A stretch of 7,101 nt of DNA from Betaproteobacteria bacterium. GTDB lineage: Bacteria; Pseudomonadota; Gammaproteobacteria; Burkholderiales; SG8-39. Positions 6,246 through 7,101 of this stretch are shown one piece after another. The stretch covers positions 1 to 7,101 of the forward strand of contig VBCJ01000160.1 in assembly GCA_005884335.1 (NCBI GenBank), read 5' to 3'. The notes beneath the pieces are model-generated. The model was not told where the DNA came from, ran no database searches, and was given only the letters and a program-made list of their open reading frames with translations. The translations under genes and the position numbers were made by a program. Numbering within the stretch: position 1 is the stretch's first letter; the number at the start of each line of letters is the position of its first letter.

Positions 6246-7101
6246 ATCTCGCCGTCACCCTCCTGGCCTTCATCGTCGCTTTGGGCGTGCTGATCGTTTT
6301 TCACGAGTTCGGCCACTATCTGATCGCGCGCTTTTTCGGAGTGAAGGTACTGCGTTTCTCGATCGGGTTCGGCAAGTCGCTGTGGCGGGTTCGAAGCGGC
6401 CGGGACCGGACCGAGTGGGTGATCGCGGCGCTGCCGCTCGGCGGCTACGTCAAAATGCTCGACGAACACGAGGGGCCGGTCGCGCCCGAAGAGCTGCACC
6501 GGGCGTTCAATCGCCAGAGCGTCTGGCGGCGCATCGCGATCGTGGCTGGGGGCCCGGCGGCGAATTTTCTGCTCGCCATCGTGTTCTACTGGGCCCTTTT
6601 CGTAGGTGGCGTGCAGGAGGCGAAGCCCGTCGTCGGCACCCCGGATCCCGGAACCGTCGCGGAGGCGAGCGGCCTGAAGCGGGGCGAGACGATCCTGAAA
6701 ATAAACGACGAGCCGATGGCCAGCTGGCAGCAGGTGCGCTGGCGCTTGCTGCAGCTCGCGGTGGAAAAACAACCGGCGCGACTCGAAGTGATCGACCCCA
6801 AACAGCGGCTCACCTGGCGTACCCTGGATCTGTCGAATTTCGACCTCGAAGGCTTCGACAGCGATCCCCTCGCGCGTTTGGGGTTGAGGCTCGACCGGCC
6901 GGATGTTGCGCCGATCATCGGCAAGGTCGTCCCGGGGAGCGTAGCCGAGGCGGCGGGATTGCGCCCGGAAGACCGAGTCGTCTCGATCGACGGCGGCGAG
7001 ATTCGGGTCTGGGAAGAGGTGGTAAGGGCGGTGCGGCGTCGGCCCGGCGAAATCGTTCGGCTCGGCATCGTCCGCGGCGGCAGCCAAATTGAAGTCCAGC
7101 T
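6242..7101 (+). CDS. rseP: Site-2 intramembrane metalloprotease RseP, N-terminal part (runs off window)
   Basis: Zinc protease of the inner membrane that cuts anti-sigma factor RseA after DegS, releasing sigma-E; family members also clear signal-peptide remnants. The frame stays open from ATG 6242 to the window end (286 complete codons; E. coli: 450 in total). The first membrane segment (about 4-20) runs into HEFGH at 21-25, the zinc motif with catalytic E22. LPLGGYVKM (64-72) is the conserved membrane-associated hairpin, and AGGPAANFLLAIVFYWALF (102-120) is the second membrane segment. Two PDZ domains follow at about 127-200 and 222-286, the second with GSVAEAAGL and DRVVSIDG. The third zinc ligand region and last membrane segments lie beyond the edge. 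It overlaps dxr by ATGA without its own clear Shine-Dalgarno. bamA would be the expected next gene. Confidence 0.95.
   Translation, partial: MNLAVTLLAFIVALGVLIVFHEFGHYLIARFFGVKVLRFSIGFGKSLWRVRSGRDRTEWVIAALPLGGYVKMLDEHEGPVAPEELHRAFNRQSVWRRIAIVAGGPAANFLLAIVFYWALFVGGVQEAKPVVGTPDPGTVAEASGLKRGETILKINDEPMASWQQVRWRLLQLAVEKQPARLEVIDPKQRLTWRTLDLSNFDLEGFDSDPLARLGLRLDRPDVAPIIGKVVPGSVAEAAGLRPEDRVVSIDGGEIRVWEEVVRAVRRRPGEIVRLGIVRGGSQIEVQ

Noticed and set aside
6002..7087. Minus-strand open frame of 361 codons across dxr and rseP
   Set aside because: It is antisense to two well-supported genes. Its arginine-, aspartate- and proline-rich sequence shows no recognised motif and is typical of GC-rich antisense frames.
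1..7101. A novel system, mobile element, CRISPR array or tRNA
   Set aside because: The window is filled by nine conserved housekeeping genes with short spacers; no repeats, transposase, cloverleaf or unrecognised gene was seen.

Overview
The window looks like ordinary, highly conserved chromosomal DNA from a GC-rich proteobacterium, most probably a betaproteobacterium. That placement is inferred from the protein sequences, the GC-rich codon use and the gene order (map < > rpsB-tsf-pyrH-frr-uppS-cdsA-dxr-rseP). In E. coli the same block has dxr before uppS and cdsA; here dxr follows cdsA, as in many beta- and non-enteric gammaproteobacteria. I could not make a database comparison, so the genus is open.

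Layout. Positions 1-67 (minus strand) hold the N-terminal 22 codons of methionine aminopeptidase (map), cut by the window edge. A 277-base divergent intergenic region follows (68-344). It contains a candidate promoter, a hairpin followed by a T run, and a structured rpsB leader that can pair with its own Shine-Dalgarno sequence. From 345 to the end, every gene is on the plus strand: rpsB, an intrinsic terminator, tsf, pyrH, frr, uppS, cdsA, dxr, and the first 286 codons of rseP, which runs off the right edge. Spacing tightens downstream: 73 bases with a terminator between rpsB and tsf, 21-37 bases between the next genes, then 4-base ATGA overlaps at cdsA/dxr and dxr/rseP.

How the genes work together. 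rpsB, tsf and frr serve translation (30S protein S2, EF-Tu recycling, ribosome recycling). pyrH supplies UDP for nucleic acids and sugar-nucleotide precursors. dxr makes MEP for isoprenoids and uppS turns the resulting C5 units into undecaprenyl diphosphate, the cell-wall lipid carrier. cdsA makes CDP-diacylglycerol for phospholipids, and rseP is the intramembrane site-2 protease of the envelope-stress pathway. The block therefore links ribosome supply with envelope growth.

I found no mobile element, CRISPR array, tRNA, defence system or unknown gene. All nine genes are recognisable housekeeping genes with their key residues intact. What deserves a second look is regulatory: the rpsB leader with two mutually exclusive folds, the T-tailed hairpin at its 5' end, the rpsB-tsf terminator, and the tsf-pyrH junction, where a 14-codon ORF bridges the tsf stop and an alternative pyrH start.
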